A stretch of DNA of 14,234 nt, from contig SPBQ01000015.1 of assembly GCA_004525875.1 (NCBI GenBank), positions 1-14,234 of the forward strand, read 5' to 3'. A model generated the notes under the pieces. It was not told the origin of the DNA. It worked only from the letters and a program-made list of their open reading frames with translations, and did no database searches. This document shows positions 12,696 to 14,234 of the stretch, one piece after another; within the stretch, counting starts at the first letter, position 1, and every line of letters begins with the position of its first letter. This DNA comes from Myxococcales bacterium (GTDB lineage: Bacteria; Desulfobacterota_B; Binatia; UBA1149; SPBQ01). The position numbers and the translations under genes were made by a program.

Positions 12696-13529
12696 TCAGT
12701 CCTTGACCGGAAGGTTGGGAGGCTTGCGCCCGAGGTCGCCCCAGAGATGCTGACAGATGGCGACGGCGACGATGGCCGCGGTCTCGGTGCGCAGCACCCG
12801 GGGGCCGAGGCCGACGCTCTTGTAGCCGTGCCGACCGGCGACCTCGATCTCCTCGCGCGTGAGCCCTCCCTCGGGGCCGATGATGGCGATCACCTTGCGC
12901 GTGCTGGGATAGCGCTGTCTGAGCGTGGCGGGCGGATCGGGATCGGCACCGACCGTGAAGACGAGGCCCAGCGTGTCCTCGGGCTTACCCATCTCGATGA
13001 ACGCGTCCAAGCGCTGCACGCGTTCGACGACGGGGATTTCGGTGCGGCGCGCCTGCTCGGCGGCAGCGATGGCGACGCGGCGCCAGCGTTCCACGCGGTC
13101 GATGGCCGACGCCTCGCCGAGGCGGCCGACGCTGCGCTCGGAGGTTACGACACAGATGCGGTCGACGCCGAGTTCCACCGACTTTTCGATGCAGAGGTCG
13201 GTCTTCTTGCCCTTCGCGAGGCAGAGAACGACCGTGAGCTCCAGCGACGATTCGGTGGCGCGTTCGGTGTCGCCGAGGATACGGATGATAGCGTTCTCAC
13301 CCTGGAACGTCTCGAGAACGCCGATCGACTCGCGGCCCGCGCCGTCGAACACGACGAGCTCGGCACCAGGCCTGAGCCGGAGCACGTTTTTCAGGTGATG
13401 GTACGACGAGCCGGCGAGGATGGCGCGATCGCTGCTGAGCTTCTCGGGCTCCACGAAGAATCGGGCCTTGGGTAGAGGCGACCCGGGCGGGGTCGGCAGG
13501 ATTCTCGCTCCACCCTTTGGATCCGTCAT
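12696..13529 (-). CDS. rsmE: 16S rRNA (uracil-1498-N3)-methyltransferase RsmE
   Basis: This 277-aa SPOUT-class methyltransferase uses S-adenosylmethionine to methylate U1498 of 16S rRNA in the small subunit. The N-terminal PUA-like RNA-binding part contains ARFFVEPEKL (22-31) and HHLKNVLRLRPGAELVVFDG (44-63). The SPOUT domain shows KGKKTDLCIEKSVELGV at 106-122, EQARRTEIPVVE at 158-169, the knot motif IIGPEGGLTREE at 216-227, and LGPRVLRTETA at 241-251. About 20 Pro/Gly-rich residues precede the usual family start; no nearer in-frame start is evident, so the extension is probably real. It begins 15 bases after prmA and ends 4 bases before gshB. Confidence 0.96.
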   Translation of the reverse strand: MTDPKGGARILPTPPGSPLPKARFFVEPEKLSSDRAILAGSSYHHLKNVLRLRPGAELVVFDGAGRESIGVLETFQGENAIIRILGDTERATESSLELTVVLCLAKGKKTDLCIEKSVELGVDRICVVTSERSVGRLGEASAIDRVERWRRVAIAAAEQARRTEIPVVERVQRLDAFIEMGKPEDTLGLVFTVGADPDPPATLRQRYPSTRKVIAIIGPEGGLTREEIEVAGRHGYKSVGLGPRVLRTETAAIVAVAICQHLWGDLGRKPPNLPVKD

Positions 13530-13544
13530 TCGCTTTCGTCCCCG

Positions 13545-14234
13545 CTACGTGCGCGCCTTTCCACCATCGTTACCGCGAACGATGCAGAAGGTCAGCCAGT
13601 TCTGTTCTTCCACGATCCGGCTGGGCGACCAAATCTCGTCGACAAACGAATCTTCTATCACCGACCGCCGCGAAGCCTCAATTCCAGAGAGGACCAGTCG
13701 GCCGCCCGACTTGACGCACGACGTTAAGCGGTCGCGCATGGATGCAAGCGTTTCGGCATAGATGTTCGCGACGACGATGTCGAAGCCCCCGTCGGGGTAG
13801 TCAACGTCACCTCTTGCCGGCGGACCGTCGGCAAGACGCGCGGTGACGCGATCGGTCACGTCGTTGAGCGTGGTGTTCTCGACGACGGCGGCCACGGCTT
13901 CCGGGTCGTTGTCGACCGCGACGGCTCGCGCGGCGCCGAGCTTCACCGCGGCGATCGCCAGAACGCCCGTGCCGCAACCGATGTCGGCGACGACCTCGCC
14001 GCCGACAATGATCTCGTCGAGCACCTGCATGCAGCCGTTCGTGGTCTCGTGATGGCCAGTACCGAACGCCATCGCGGGATGGATGATGATCGGGACGCGG
14101 CCGGCCTCGACGGCGTCGACGTCTTCCCACGGTGGGAGGATCTCGAGGCGCCGGCCGACACGCAGCCGGGGAAAATGCGACTTCCAGCTCTCGGTCCAGA
14201 GCTGTTCGGGAACGTGCGCGATGCGCGGCCCGCC
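13545..14234 (-). CDS. prmA: Ribosomal protein L11 methyltransferase PrmA, N-terminus cut by window edge
   Basis: 229 residues are visible, reading in frame to the window edge. PrmA trimethylates ribosomal protein L11 using S-adenosylmethionine. The visible part begins in the substrate-recognition region (QLWTESWKSHFPRLRVGRRLEILPPWE in pieces) and continues to HPAMAFGTGHHETT, the family's AFGTG(T/H)H signature. SAM motif I is VADIGCGTGVLAIAAVKLGA, and the acidic ribose-binding VDNDPEAV follows. The NILA-type motif reads VVANIYAETL here, and HPAM replaces the usual DPG before AFGTG, so it is a slightly divergent member. It is first in the visible operon with rsmE and gshB. Confidence 0.94.
   Translation of the reverse strand, partial: GGPRIAHVPEQLWTESWKSHFPRLRVGRRLEILPPWEDVDAVEAGRVPIIIHPAMAFGTGHHETTNGCMQVLDEIIVGGEVVADIGCGTGVLAIAAVKLGAARAVAVDNDPEAVAAVVENTTLNDVTDRVTARLADGPPARGDVDYPDGGFDIVVANIYAETLASMRDRLTSCVKSGGRLVLSGIEASRRSVIEDSFVDEIWSPSRIVEEQNWLTFCIVRGNDGGKART

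Overview
This is about 14 kb of high-GC DNA from what looks like a Gram-negative bacterium. The evidence is a lipobox metalloprotease, several Sec signal peptides, a murein lytic transglycosylase, and a prmA-rsmE-gshB cluster with glutathione synthetase. A luciferase-like F420-type oxidoreductase, a DUF2889 protein, a crotonase and a TfdB-type flavin monooxygenase suggest a lineage rich in fatty-acid, aromatic or hydrocarbon metabolism. An uncultivated proteobacterium-like or Binatota-like genome would fit, but the lineage is inference and cannot be fixed from this window.

Left part (1-4266). A 3'-truncated crotonase and a possible small membrane protein come first. Next is a two-gene minus-strand operon, a four-helix membrane protein overlapping a TfdB/PheA-type FAD monooxygenase. 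It is divergent from a TetR regulator. The 130-base divergent region carries a perfect TTAGTCG/CGACTAA inverted repeat, so the obvious reading is a TetR-controlled hydroxylase module. A short TerB-like acidic protein follows the regulator.

Middle (4356-8242). Three plus-strand genes form a compact cluster: a membrane CHASE2 sensor with a degenerate TIR-like N-terminal domain and no C-terminal output domain; a small exported cysteine-containing protein; and an M48 metalloprotease lipoprotein with a TPR-like tail that overlaps the small gene. This is the best candidate for an undescribed envelope-sensing or quality-control system. Converging on it are a secreted lytic transglycosylase and a small two-helix membrane protein whose reading frames overlap by about 110 bases.

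Right part (9212-14234). An LLM-class oxidoreductase and a DUF2889 protein converge on one shared CTAG stop. A DUF3147-like membrane protein follows. Then comes a tRNA-Phe(GAA) gene whose last 20 bases are repeated at the end of each unit of a three-copy, exactly 80-base tandem array, giving two extra tRNA 3' ends downstream of the real gene. The minus-strand housekeeping operon prmA-rsmE-gshB closes the window; prmA is cut by the window edge. A hairpin between gshB and the tRNA looks like the operon terminator and sits immediately downstream of the likely tRNA promoter.
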